From Phycisphaerae bacterium (GTDB taxonomy: Bacteria; Planctomycetota; Phycisphaerae; UBA1845; Fen-1342): 64,000 nt of DNA. The notes beneath the pieces were generated by a model. The model saw only the letters and a program-made list of their open reading frames with translations, had not been told where the DNA came from and made no database searches. Positions 48,790 to 57,184 of the stretch are shown here, piece after piece. The translations under genes and the position numbers were made by a program. The stretch covers positions 186,001 through 250,000 of the forward strand of contig JAGNKU010000005.1 of NCBI GenBank assembly GCA_017999985.1. Direction: 5' to 3'. The number at the start of each line of letters is the position of its first letter. Within the stretch, counting starts at the first letter, position 1.

Positions 48790-48825
48790 CGGCCGGCGTC
48801 GGGCGCACCCGCCCGGCGCCGGCCG
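48790..48825. terminator. Long GC-rich stem-loop between convergent genes
   Basis: Bases 48790-48805 and 48810-48825 pair over 16 positions (one G-T wobble) around a CACC loop. The arms begin CGGCCGGCG and end CGCCGGCCG. It lies midway between the convergent FG-GAP and glutathione peroxidase genes and lacks T-runs, so it may act as a bidirectional terminator. Confidence 0.5.
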
Positions 48826-48907
48826 ACGTCTTGGAGCACGGCGGGGACACCGACCGCCGCTCAGCTCGACCGTGTGCGTCTTCGTGCGCGCCGCGTTTCT
48901 GTCATGA

Positions 48908-49546
48908 TCAGTTCTTCTTCCCCGCCGGCTGCGACGTTGGCACCGCCGCGTGCAGCGCCGCCTCGACCGCGCGCGTCACCGCCTCGTCGGTCGGCTTCAC
49001 TTTGGGCTCGAAGCGCGCCACCACGCGGCCGTCGCGCCCAACGAGGAACTTCGTGAAGTTCCACGCGATCTCGCCGCCGTGGCTGGGATTCGTCTGCTCC
49101 GACGTCAGGAACTTGTACAGCGGACAGATGTCGTCCCCCTTCACCGACACCTTCGCGAACATGTCGAACGTGACGCCGAAGTTCTTCTGACAGAACTCCT
49201 TGATCTCCGCGTTGCTGCCCGGCTCCTGCGCTTTGAAGTTGTTGGCCGGAAACCCCAGGATGCGCAGGCCGCGCTCGCGGTACCTGTCATACAGCGCCTG
49301 CAATTCCTTGTACTGCGGCGTAAACCCGCACTTCGACGCTACGTTGACGAGCAGCACGACGTCCCCCTTGTACTTCGCCAGGGGCACGCTGTGGCCGTCG
49401 ATGTCGCTGACCGTGAAGTCCAGTGGCCCCGCCGGGGACGAGGGCTGGCTCTCGATGACCTTCCGCCCCGCGGCCTCCGGCTTTTCCTGCGCCACAACCA
49501 CCGCCACCATCAACGCAAACACCGCCAAAATCGCACACGCTCTCAT
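48908..49546 (-). CDS. Exported glutathione-peroxidase-family thiol peroxidase
   Basis: This is a 212-residue peroxidase that would reduce hydroperoxides. The signal peptide (AILAVFALMVAVVVAQ) places it outside the cytoplasm, which is unusual for the family. The active-site motif NVASKCGFTPQY has Cys in place of selenocysteine. The partners GFPANNFKAQEPG (Gln) and IAWNFTKFLV (Trp, Asn) complete the tetrad. The second conserved Cys, in EIKEFCQKNFGVTF, is consistent with a thioredoxin-dependent two-Cys mechanism rather than use of glutathione. The ribosome site GGAGAG lies upstream of the ATG at 49546. It ends 176 bases from the convergent FG-GAP gene. Confidence 0.93.
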   Translation of the reverse strand: MRACAILAVFALMVAVVVAQEKPEAAGRKVIESQPSSPAGPLDFTVSDIDGHSVPLAKYKGDVVLLVNVASKCGFTPQYKELQALYDRYRERGLRILGFPANNFKAQEPGSNAEIKEFCQKNFGVTFDMFAKVSVKGDDICPLYKFLTSEQTNPSHGGEIAWNFTKFLVGRDGRVVARFEPKVKPTDEAVTRAVEAALHAAVPTSQPAGKKN

Positions 49547-49630
49547 GGCCGTCGCTCTCCAAAAAGTTTGTCAGCGCATCCACGCTCGGAGCCTGACCTG
49601 TCCTGATGATAGCGCCCCCGCGCCGCCCCC

Positions 49631-50947
49631 CTATTCCGCGTGTCGGATATCCGCCGCAATGCTGTGCAGTTGGTTGAGCGCCCGCGGCGCAATCGCCACC
49701 TCCAGGATCGCCCGCCCGTCCTCGAACCGCCGGTCCAGCACCTCGGCAAACCGCTCCAGAAAGCCCAGTGCTTTGCCATCGTGTGCCGGCACCGACAGCA
49801 CGATCCGGCGTTGCTCGCCGCGCATCCGCCGATCCACCGCGGCCCGCAGCTCATCCAGCCCGTCGCCGGACCGCGCCGACACCAGCAGCGCCTGCGGATG
49901 CCGCGTGCGCAGGATCGACAGCGCCGCCAGGTCCCGCACCGCATCCGCCTTGTTCAGCAGCAGCAGCGTCGGCTTGTCCGCTACCTCCAGCTCGGCCAGC
50001 ACGCGCTCCACCGCCTCCACCTGTTGCTCCGCTTCCGGGTTCGCCGCGTCCACCACGTGCAGCAGCAGGTCCGCGTGAATCGCCTCCTCCAGCGTCGCGC
50101 GGAACGACGCCACCAGGTGATGCGGTAAATCCCGAATGAACCCCACCGTGTCCGACAGCAGCAGGTAGCGCCCGCTGCCCAGGTCCCACCGCCGCGTCAG
50201 CGTGTCCAGCGTCGCGAACAGCCGGTCCTCGGTCAGCGTGCCGGCGTTGGTGAGCGCGTTCATCAGCGTGCTTTTGCCGGCGTTCGTGTAGCCGACCAGC
50301 GACACCGTGAAATGGTCCTGGCGCGCCCGCACCTCGCGCACCTTGCGCCGGTCGATCTCTTCGAGCTGCCGCTTGAGCAGCGCGACGCGTTTGTCGACCA
50401 GCCGGCGGTCGATCTCGATCTGGCTTTCGCCCGGCCCGCGCGTGCCGATGCCGCCGACCACGCCGGCGCCCGTCGCGCCGCCCGCGCCGGCGATGCGCTC
50501 CAGGTGTGTCCACATGCCGCGCAGCCGTGGCGCCGTGTATTCGAGCTGTGCCAGCTCGACCTGCAGGCGCGCCTCGCGCGTCCGTGCCCGCGACGCGAAG
50601 ATGTCGAGGATCAACTCGCTGCGATCCAGCACTTTCCGGCCGGTCGCCTTCTCAATCTCGCGGATTTGCGACGGACTGAGGTCGTTGTCGAAGATGACGA
50701 CGTCGGCCTCGTACACGTCGGCGCGCTGGCGGATTTCTTCGAGCTTCCCCTTCCCCACGCACGACGCCGGGTGGTACGCTGGCCGCCGCTGCACCACGCG
50801 GCTCACCACGTTCGCCCCCGCCGAGCGGGCCAGTTCCGCGAGTTCCACCAGAGGATCTTCGATCGGGGCTGCACCCCCCAGGATCACTTTGACCAGCAGC
50901 GCATTCTCTCGCCGAACTGAGAGATTCTCGCGCGGATTAACCGACAC
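49631..50947 (-). CDS. hflX: Ribosome-associated GTPase HflX
   Basis: This is a 438-residue GTPase that in other bacteria splits stalled or stressed 70S ribosomes. The N-terminal domain carries the HflX-specific GKGKLEEI and FDNDLSPSQIREIE, and the linker carries GIGTRGPGESQIEIDRR. The G-domain has G1 GYTNAGKST, G3 DTVGFIRDLP, G4 NKAD and G5 VSARSGDGL. Length and order are normal. A possible minus-strand promoter lies about 95 bases upstream of the ATG at 50947. Confidence 0.95.
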   Translation of the reverse strand: MSVNPRENLSVRRENALLVKVILGGAAPIEDPLVELAELARSAGANVVSRVVQRRPAYHPASCVGKGKLEEIRQRADVYEADVVIFDNDLSPSQIREIEKATGRKVLDRSELILDIFASRARTREARLQVELAQLEYTAPRLRGMWTHLERIAGAGGATGAGVVGGIGTRGPGESQIEIDRRLVDKRVALLKRQLEEIDRRKVREVRARQDHFTVSLVGYTNAGKSTLMNALTNAGTLTEDRLFATLDTLTRRWDLGSGRYLLLSDTVGFIRDLPHHLVASFRATLEEAIHADLLLHVVDAANPEAEQQVEAVERVLAELEVADKPTLLLLNKADAVRDLAALSILRTRHPQALLVSARSGDGLDELRAAVDRRMRGEQRRIVLSVPAHDGKALGFLERFAEVLDRRFEDGRAILEVAIAPRALNQLHSIAADIRHAE

Positions 50948-51039
50948 TCAGCATACCTCGCACGACCTCGCGCAAGCGGCCCATGTCCGCGCCGTCCGGA
51001 CCGACCTGCCGGCCCCGGGGCGCCCCGCTCACCTCCTAT

Positions 51040-51045
51040 ATTGTA
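51040..51045 (-). promoter_or_regulatory. Possible -10 box of hflX
   Basis: The minus strand reads TACAAT within an AT-rich island (GTACAATATAGG) in otherwise very GC-rich DNA, about 95 bases upstream of hflX. No convincing -35 is present at optimal spacing. Confidence 0.3.
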
Positions 51046-51096
51046 CCAACCGCCCGACCCAATCCCGCGCGCCCACCGCGAATTTCGCCGCGCACC

Positions 51097-52695
51097 CTAC
51101 GGCGGCTCGCTCCCGGCCTCCTCCGCCCCCTCCTGCGGAAGCCCGAGCAGCCCTGACGGGGCCGCGAGCGCATCCAGCTCCTCCGGCGTGAACAGCCGCA
51201 GCAGCACGTCGGTCTGCTGCGCCTCGCCGAGGTAGGCGCTGTCGAGCTGAAACGTGATGCGCAGCGCGTCCGCGGCGCGCTCGCGCTGCGAGCGTTTCGC
51301 GTGCACGATCGCCAGCAGGAAATGTGCCAGCGGCCGACGCGCGTTGCTCGCCACGGCGCGCGTCAGGCAGTCCAGCGCGGCGTCCAGTTGATCATCATTG
51401 ATCTCGAGCGAGGCCAGGGCCTCCCACGCCGGCGCCAGGCGCGCCGCGCTCGCCACCGCGTTCTTCAGGTGGGCACGCGCCACGTCCACGCGTCCCACGC
51501 GCGCCTCGAGCACGCCGAGGTAGTACTCGGCCTCCGGGCGGCCCGGGTTGCGCGCGGCCGCCTCCCGCAAGGTCTCGCGGGCCGCTTCGTTCTGCTGCGC
51601 CAGCATCAGCGTCGCGCCCCGCCACACGTCGATCTCGTGGCGATCCGGGCGCGGCCAGCGCCACCCCCCGGTCGCGCGCGCGTCCGCCGCGGGCTGCTCC
51701 GCGCGCAACGCGTCCAGGATCGCGAGGGCTTCAACCGTGCGGGCGGCGTGCGCAATCGATACCGCCATGAGAAAGTTGTGTTCCGCGCTCAGTTCGGCCG
51801 GCACGTCGCGGACGGTGCCGAGGACCACGGCCAGCCGCGGCCACTGCTCGAGCGCCAGCAGCACGCGGGCCAGGACGAGCTTGTCATACGTGTCCACCAC
51901 CACGGGCAGCGGCAGTGCCTCCAGGGTTTCATCCGCCGACGCGGGGTCATCCGCCCCCAGATGCGCGGCCGCCAGCAGGATCCGCGGCGCCGCGGCCAGC
52001 GGCTCCTGCGCACACAGCGCCCCGGCAATCGGCAGCGCGTCCCGCGGCCGGCCGCGCGCCAGCAGCGCGCGGGCGGACACTTCGGCATAGCGGGCCAGCG
52101 GCTCATGCGCGGCATGGGCCCGCTCCGCAAACGCCTCCGCCGCCACGTCGCGTTCCAGCAGACGCGCCAGGAGCGCGAGCCGCAGCCAGGTGGGCCCGGT
52201 CCACGTCGCCTGCCGCAACCACTGCGTCGCAGTGGCCACCAGCACGAGGCCCTCATCCGCGGCGCTGATGTCCAGCGGCGTCACGGGCGCGTCACTCATG
52301 ATGTTGTCGAGCTGCGCGCGGAGAGCTTCATCGCTGGGGATCGCCGGCGCGGGCGTCGCCACGGGGGGCGTGGCGCGCGGCAGCGGCGCGGCCGGGGGTT
52401 CCGGCCGCGGCGGCTCCTCCGGCTCGGTGACCGGCGCCGGCACGGCAGGGACCGGGGCCGCGGGCGGCAGGCGCCGCGCCTGGATGCGCAGGTCGCGGAT
52501 TTCCTCCTCCAGGGTCGTCACGTGCGTGCTGAGTTCGTTGATGGTCAGCGCCTGCTGTTGCAGCGTGCCGCGCGTCATGATCGCCACGGTGACCGTCACC
52601 AGCACCAGCAGCGCCGTGCTCACCAGCCAGTACACGTACAGACGCTCGACGGCGTCAGGCGCGTCGGGCGGCCGGGTCGGTCGGGTACCGGGCAT
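51097..52695 (-). CDS. Membrane-anchored TPR protein
   Basis: This is a 532-residue protein with one TM helix near the N-terminus (YWLVSTALLVLVTVTVAIM), then a short coiled coil (about 52-75). A Pro/Ala-rich linker of about 70 residues follows. The rest is helical TPR-type repeats (about 130-520), for example RPEAEYYLGVLEARVGRVDV and PLAHFLLAIVHAKRSQRE. The start at 52695 has AGGGAG upstream and lies four bases after the preceding gene's stop, so they are co-translated. It is the last gene of the TlpA-like/DnaJ/two-TM operon and probably scaffolds a membrane complex. No enzymatic motif is present. Confidence 0.78.
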   Translation of the reverse strand: MPGTRPTRPPDAPDAVERLYVYWLVSTALLVLVTVTVAIMTRGTLQQQALTINELSTHVTTLEEEIRDLRIQARRLPPAAPVPAVPAPVTEPEEPPRPEPPAAPLPRATPPVATPAPAIPSDEALRAQLDNIMSDAPVTPLDISAADEGLVLVATATQWLRQATWTGPTWLRLALLARLLERDVAAEAFAERAHAAHEPLARYAEVSARALLARGRPRDALPIAGALCAQEPLAAAPRILLAAAHLGADDPASADETLEALPLPVVVDTYDKLVLARVLLALEQWPRLAVVLGTVRDVPAELSAEHNFLMAVSIAHAARTVEALAILDALRAEQPAADARATGGWRWPRPDRHEIDVWRGATLMLAQQNEAARETLREAAARNPGRPEAEYYLGVLEARVGRVDVARAHLKNAVASAARLAPAWEALASLEINDDQLDAALDCLTRAVASNARRPLAHFLLAIVHAKRSQRERAADALRITFQLDSAYLGEAQQTDVLLRLFTPEELDALAAPSGLLGLPQEGAEEAGSEPP

Positions 52696-52699
52696 TCGT

Positions 52700-53158
52700 C
52701 TAGCTCCCTGCCGGCTGGTCCGGCGGCTGGGGCGGCGGCGCGGCGGGGCCAGGCCCCGGTCCGCCCGGGTTGCGATCCGGCCTGTCTTCGGACGTCGCGG
52801 CGGCGATCTGCTCATCCGTGAGGCGGTACTTCTGCCAGGCGTCCACGTACGCCGTCGGCGTGCCCCCGACGCGCTCGCGGGCCACGAACTGCCCGATCCG
52901 GATGATCAGGTAGGCCCCGAGCACGAATAACAGGATCAACAGTGCGGAGATCAGCAGAAGGGTCAGCAGCGTGGCCAGCCAGCGTGCCTCCGACAGCAAC
53001 TCCGTGGCGTCACCCTCGCTGGCGATGCCGGCCGCGCCGCCGCGTCCGCCGTGGCGGGCCACGAGGATGTACACGGCCGCGCAGATGGTCAGCACCAGCA
53101 CGCCCAGCACCAGCAGCGTAACGGCGCGACCCGACGATGTATGCGTCTCGCGCGACAT
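52700..53158 (-). CDS. Two-TM membrane protein of unknown function
   Basis: This is a 152-residue protein with two hydrophobic helices (about 13-34, VTLLVLGVLVLTICAAVYIL, and about 62-88, TLLLISALLILLFVLGAYLI). A loop of about 27 residues lies between them and the C-terminal tail is Pro/Gly-rich. No family is recognised. It is tightly packed between the DnaJ-like gene (10 bases) and the TPR gene (4 bases), which makes it a real gene and a likely member of one membrane assembly. It could present the TPR or J-domain protein at the membrane, but that is inference from position only. Confidence 0.72.
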   Translation of the reverse strand: MSRETHTSSGRAVTLLVLGVLVLTICAAVYILVARHGGRGGAAGIASEGDATELLSEARWLATLLTLLLISALLILLFVLGAYLIIRIGQFVARERVGGTPTAYVDAWQKYRLTDEQIAAATSEDRPDRNPGGPGPGPAAPPPQPPDQPAGS

Positions 53159-53168
53159 CCGTTCGGTC

Positions 53169-54107
53169 TCACTTCGGCCAGCCCAGCTTCGCCCGCGGCT
53201 CCTGATGCAGCTCGCGCTCCAGTTCGGTCAGCAGCTCGCGGCCCCGCGGCGACACCGACTTCGGCGCTGCGATCTGCACGAGAGCATACAGGTCGCCGCA
53301 TTGCCCGCTGGCATCGCGGACGCCCCGCCCGCGCAGCCGCAGCTTGGCGCCGCTCGACGTGCCCGGCGGAACCTTGACTACTGCCGTCCCGTCGAGCGTG
53401 GGAATCTCCACCTGCGTGCCGAGCGCCGCCTCCGCGAAGGTCAGCGGCAGATCAAGCAGAATGTCGCGCCCGTCCCGGCGGAAGTACGGGTGCGGGCGGA
53501 TCTGGCAGCGGATCAGCAGGTCCCCGCGCCCGCCGGGGCCTTCCTGGCCCTGGCCACGCACGCGAATCCGCTGCCCGTCGCTGACCCCCGGTGGCACGCG
53601 AAAGCGGATGCGCTCGCTGGCGCCGCCCGGCCCGCCGGTTGTCAAGACGACCTCGCGCACCGCGCCGTGCAACGCCTCCTCGAATGACAGCTCAATCGCG
53701 TAATCCAGGTCGGCGCCGCGCGGCGCGGCCGCGCGCGGCCCGGCGCGGCGCCGCCCGCGCCCGCCCCGGTTGAAAAACTGCTCGAAAATGCTGGTCAGAT
53801 CGCCCATCCCGCCGAAGTCGAAGGGGATGTCCTCGACGCGGATGCCCGGGCCCCCGGTCGTCCAGGCATGCACGTCGGGCGCCGGGCCGCCGGCGCCAAA
53901 CCGGTCGTACTGCGCGCGCCGCTCCGGGTCGCCGAGCACTTCGTACGCCGCGTGCACTTCCTTGAAACGTTGCTCCGCCGTCTTGTCGTTCGGATTGCGA
54001 TCGGGGTGATACTGCTTGGCGAGTCGGCGATACGCCTGCTTGATCTCGGCGGCGGTCGCACTGCGCTGCACGCCCAGGATGTCGTAAGGGTCCTTGTTGC
54101 TCGTCAT
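53169..54107 (-). CDS. DnaJ/CbpA-type J-domain co-chaperone
   Basis: This is a 312-residue co-chaperone that would stimulate the ATPase of an Hsp70. The J-domain (7-72) contains HPD at 34-36. A Gly/Phe-rich segment follows (about 85-125, including FDFGGMGDLTSIFEQFF). The two C-terminal substrate-binding beta domains then come directly (IRFRVPPGVSDGQRIRVRGQ and VVKVPPGTSSGAKLRLRGRG). The cysteine-rich zinc domain of classical DnaJ is missing, so it is a type II (CbpA-like) protein. No dnaK or grpE is nearby. It sits between a TlpA-like gene (37 bases) and a two-TM gene (10 bases). Confidence 0.92.
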   Translation of the reverse strand: MTSNKDPYDILGVQRSATAAEIKQAYRRLAKQYHPDRNPNDKTAEQRFKEVHAAYEVLGDPERRAQYDRFGAGGPAPDVHAWTTGGPGIRVEDIPFDFGGMGDLTSIFEQFFNRGGRGRRRAGPRAAAPRGADLDYAIELSFEEALHGAVREVVLTTGGPGGASERIRFRVPPGVSDGQRIRVRGQGQEGPGGRGDLLIRCQIRPHPYFRRDGRDILLDLPLTFAEAALGTQVEIPTLDGTAVVKVPPGTSSGAKLRLRGRGVRDASGQCGDLYALVQIAAPKSVSPRGRELLTELERELHQEPRAKLGWPK

Positions 54108-54144
54108 ACCGTTTCCGTGGCGCCGCGCGTCCGGCCGCCGTCCG

Positions 54145-55374
54145 TCAGGGCATGCGCGCCAGCCGCTGGGCGGCCTCGTCGGCGTAGATTGTATCCCCAT
54201 ACTTGTCGAGGATTTCGCGGTACAGCTCGCGGGCCCGGCTGGCGCGGCCCGTGCGCTCGTAGGCGTCGGCCTGGGACAGCAGCGTGCGACAGGCGCGCGA
54301 CGCCTTGTAGTCGCGCACATACCCCATCACCGCGTCGTTCTGCTGCATCCGCGCGAGCAACGTCTGGGCCTTGGCGGCCGTCTCGGTCGACGCGTACTCC
54401 TCGGCAACCTGCTCCAGCGTCTCGTACGCCGGCCCGAACTTGCGCTCCTGGATGCGCTCCATCGCGGCCGCCAGCAGGGACTCGGCCTGCCCCATGTCGG
54501 CGTGCGCCTTCATGATCCGCGCGACATCGGGCACCTTCTTCTCCAGTGCCGCGAGCTTCTTGTTGACCGACCGGGCCACGTCCAGGCCGCGATACTCGCG
54601 CCGCAGCTCCAGCAGCAACGTGACGGCGTCCTCGTACTTCTTCTCGTCCAGCGCGCGCTCCGCCAGCGCCAGCTTGTCGCGCCCGAGCGCTTCGATCAGA
54701 TCGAGCAGATCCTGGCAGCGGGTCTTCAGCGCATCGCCGCGCAACGCGTGATCGAACGCGCTGTTCGCCGCGCGATACGCCTCGTTCACCTTGTCCTCGC
54801 GCAGCGCCTGCCGCGCCTGTTTGAGATAGGCGTTGGCTTTCTCCGCTTCCTCGGGATGGGTCTTCGTCGGCGGCGTGTCCGCCAGCACTTTGCGGACTTC
54901 GGTGAACAGGGCATCGCCCGTCCGGTCCCCGGACCAGCCGGCCCAAGCCACCTTCCCGGCCGGATCGATGATGATCACGCGGGGCAGATCGGTCAGGCCA
55001 TAGTCCTCGAAGGTCGCCTTCGCCTCCGCCGCCACCGGGAAAAAGGCCTTCTCCTGTTGCAGCACCTCCGCGGCCCGCTTCTGGTCCGCGTCCGTGACGC
55101 CGATGATGAACACGCCCGACCGACGCCCGACCACGGAGTTGTTCATCGCGGTCATCATCGGCATGACCGCCTCGCCACCACCCGGCCCGGCCCCCCAGCA
55201 AAACAGGACCACCACCATGCCCCGGTATTCCGCCAGCGACAGCGGCTGCCCGTCCGTGTTCATCCAGCTCTTGGCTTCGATGTCGGGCGCATAGCTGCCG
55301 ATCTTCGGATCGGCGCGGACCACGCTGATCCCCGCCCAACCCAGGCATAGCGCCGCCAGCATCACCGGTCTCAT
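54145..55374 (-). CDS. Exported TlpA-like thioredoxin-fold protein with lost redox cysteines and TPR-like tail
   Basis: This is a 409-residue exported protein. GGAGGAAG lies before the ATG at 55374 and a signal peptide follows (LAALCLGWAGISVVRA). Residues 25-165 match an AhpC/TlpA thioredoxin fold: IGSYAPDIEAKSW at the start, VVVLFCW before the active site, LPRVIIIDPAGKVAWAGW at the end. The canonical WCxxC is replaced by CWGAGPGGG, with the only Cys (C59) displaced, so normal disulfide exchange is unlikely. The C-terminal 240 residues are helical repeats (for example KKYEDAVTLLLELRREYRGL), probably for protein binding. It heads the DnaJ/two-TM/TPR operon. Confidence 0.82.
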   Translation of the reverse strand: MRPVMLAALCLGWAGISVVRADPKIGSYAPDIEAKSWMNTDGQPLSLAEYRGMVVVLFCWGAGPGGGEAVMPMMTAMNNSVVGRRSGVFIIGVTDADQKRAAEVLQQEKAFFPVAAEAKATFEDYGLTDLPRVIIIDPAGKVAWAGWSGDRTGDALFTEVRKVLADTPPTKTHPEEAEKANAYLKQARQALREDKVNEAYRAANSAFDHALRGDALKTRCQDLLDLIEALGRDKLALAERALDEKKYEDAVTLLLELRREYRGLDVARSVNKKLAALEKKVPDVARIMKAHADMGQAESLLAAAMERIQERKFGPAYETLEQVAEEYASTETAAKAQTLLARMQQNDAVMGYVRDYKASRACRTLLSQADAYERTGRASRARELYREILDKYGDTIYADEAAQRLARMP

Positions 55375-55442
55375 CGTCTTCCTCCGCGCCCCACGGGCGG
55401 TGGGCGGGCCCGGACACATATCACCACGGCCCACCGCACGCT

Positions 55443-55448
55443 CTTATA
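55443..55448 (-). promoter_or_regulatory. Possible -10 box of the TlpA-like/DnaJ operon
   Basis: The minus strand reads TATAAG (five of six), with TTGTGT 16 bases upstream (three of six). It lies about 70 bases before the ATG at 55374. Confidence 0.35.
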
Positions 55449-55529
55449 CCCGTCTTTGGCATGAACACAAGCCGCCCCGCCCGCCTTGCCGCACCCCGCC
55501 TATCCATGCTACGTTGCCCGCCAGCCCCC

Positions 55530-57071
55530 ATGGACCGACCCTCCGACAGCCCGTTGCTCCAGACGCGGGAAATCCGCAAGGCCTTCTCGGGCGTGACCGT
55601 CCTGCACGGTGTCGACTTCGACCTCCGCGCGGGCGAAATCCACGCCCTGGTCGGCGAAAACGGCGCCGGCAAGAGCACCCTGATCAAGATCCTCGCCGGC
55701 GCGTACCGTGACTACACCGGCCAGGTGTTCATCGGCGGCCACCCCGTGCGCTGCACGGGGCCGCGGCACGCCGAAGACCTGGGCGTTGCCACCATCCACC
55801 AGGAACTGAGCCTGGTCCCGTACTTATCGGTCGCTGAAAACATCTTCCTCGGCCGCGAGCCGGTCCGCGGGTGCGGCTGGCTCGACCGGCGTGCCCTGCA
55901 GGCCGCCGCGGACCGCGTGCTGCGCGCCGAGCTGGGCGTGGCGCTGGACGTGGCGCAACCGATCGCCGACTTGCCGATCGCCACCCGCCAGATGGTGGAA
56001 ATCGCGAAAGCCCTCGCGCGGCACGCCCGCATCCTGATCATGGATGAGCCGACCAGCGCGCTCTCCGAGACCGATGCGCAGCGCCTCTTCGCCACGATGC
56101 GCCCGCTGCGCGACCGCGGTGTCGGCATCATCTACATCTCGCACAAGATGAACGAGATCTACGCGCTGGCCGACCGCATCACCGTGCTGCGCGACGGGCG
56201 GCACGTCGGCACCGCCCGCACGCCGGACTTGCCGCAAGACCAGCTCGTGCAGTGGATGGTCGGCCGGCAGATCGACCAGTTCTTCCCGCACCACGCGGCG
56301 CGCCCCGGCCCGGAGCGGCTGCGCGTCACCGGGCTGCGGGTGCGCGCTCCGACCGGCGACCGCTGGCTGGTCCGCGACGCGAGCTTCCACGTGCGGGCGG
56401 GCGAGATCGTCGGTCTCGCGGGACTGGTCGGGTCCGGCGCGAGCGAGATGCTCGGGGCGCTGTATGGGCGGTTTGGCACGCCCCAGCACGGCACCATCCT
56501 CCTGGACGGCCAGCCGCTGCGCCGGCCGTCACCACGTGCCGCGCTGCGCCGCGGCCTGGCGCTGCTCACCAACGACCGCAAGGGCAGCGGCCTCGTCCTG
56601 CCCATGTCCGTCCTGCACAACCTCAGCCTGGCAACGCTGAACCGCTGTACGCGCGGCGGCCTGCTCAGCGCGCATCGCGAACGCACGCGCTGCACGCCGC
56701 AGGTCAACAGGATGAACCTGCGCGCCCCCACCCTCGGGGCCGAGGTGGCCACGCTCTCGGGCGGCAACCAGCAGAAGGTCGTGCTGGCTCGCTGGCTCCT
56801 GACCGAACCGAAGGTGCTCCTGCTTGATGAACCCACGCGCGGCATCGACGTGGCCGCCAAGGCCGACATCTACGCGCTGCTGAACGAGCTCACCGCCGCC
56901 GGCGTGGCCATCGTGCTGATCACCACCGAGCTGCCCGAGCTACTCGCCCTGGCGGACCGTATTCTCGTCGTGCATGGCGGCGGCATCGTGGCCGAACTCG
57001 GCCGCGGCGAGGCCACCCAGGAACGCATCATCCACGCGGCGATGGGCGGCGGCCCCGCACCGGCGTCCTGA
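55530..57071 (+). CDS. Sugar/nucleoside ABC transporter double ATPase (RbsA/MglA type)
   Basis: This is a 513-residue fusion of two ATPase domains, the arrangement used by ribose, galactose, xylose and nucleoside importers. The first half has GENGAGKST (42-50), Q-loop TIHQELSLVP, signature-like ATRQMVEIAKALA and LIMDEPTSALSE. The second has the usual degenerate Walker A (GLVGSGASE), LSGGNQQKVVLARWL and LLLDEPTRGIDV. The start at 55530 was chosen by family alignment, and no clear ribosome site exists. No permease or binding-protein gene is adjacent, so it is an orphan here and must pair with products made elsewhere, or the operon was split. Confidence 0.9.
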   Translation: MDRPSDSPLLQTREIRKAFSGVTVLHGVDFDLRAGEIHALVGENGAGKSTLIKILAGAYRDYTGQVFIGGHPVRCTGPRHAEDLGVATIHQELSLVPYLSVAENIFLGREPVRGCGWLDRRALQAAADRVLRAELGVALDVAQPIADLPIATRQMVEIAKALARHARILIMDEPTSALSETDAQRLFATMRPLRDRGVGIIYISHKMNEIYALADRITVLRDGRHVGTARTPDLPQDQLVQWMVGRQIDQFFPHHAARPGPERLRVTGLRVRAPTGDRWLVRDASFHVRAGEIVGLAGLVGSGASEMLGALYGRFGTPQHGTILLDGQPLRRPSPRAALRRGLALLTNDRKGSGLVLPMSVLHNLSLATLNRCTRGGLLSAHRERTRCTPQVNRMNLRAPTLGAEVATLSGGNQQKVVLARWLLTEPKVLLLDEPTRGIDVAAKADIYALLNELTAAGVAIVLITTELPELLALADRILVVHGGGIVAELGRGEATQERIIHAAMGGGPAPAS

Positions 57072-57184
57072 GCAACCCCGCCGTGCCGCGGGCGACAACC
57101 CGTGGTATACTCCGCCCGTGGATCTGCGCGCGTTATCGATCCGTGGGGTGTGCCGCGCGCCGCCCGCAGCCTTGGAGGACCGCC

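Noticed and set aside
47055-48839. A 594-codon minus-strand frame
   Set aside because: It is antisense to the FG-GAP/dockerin gene, whose signal peptide, ribosome site and Ca loops identify the real strand.
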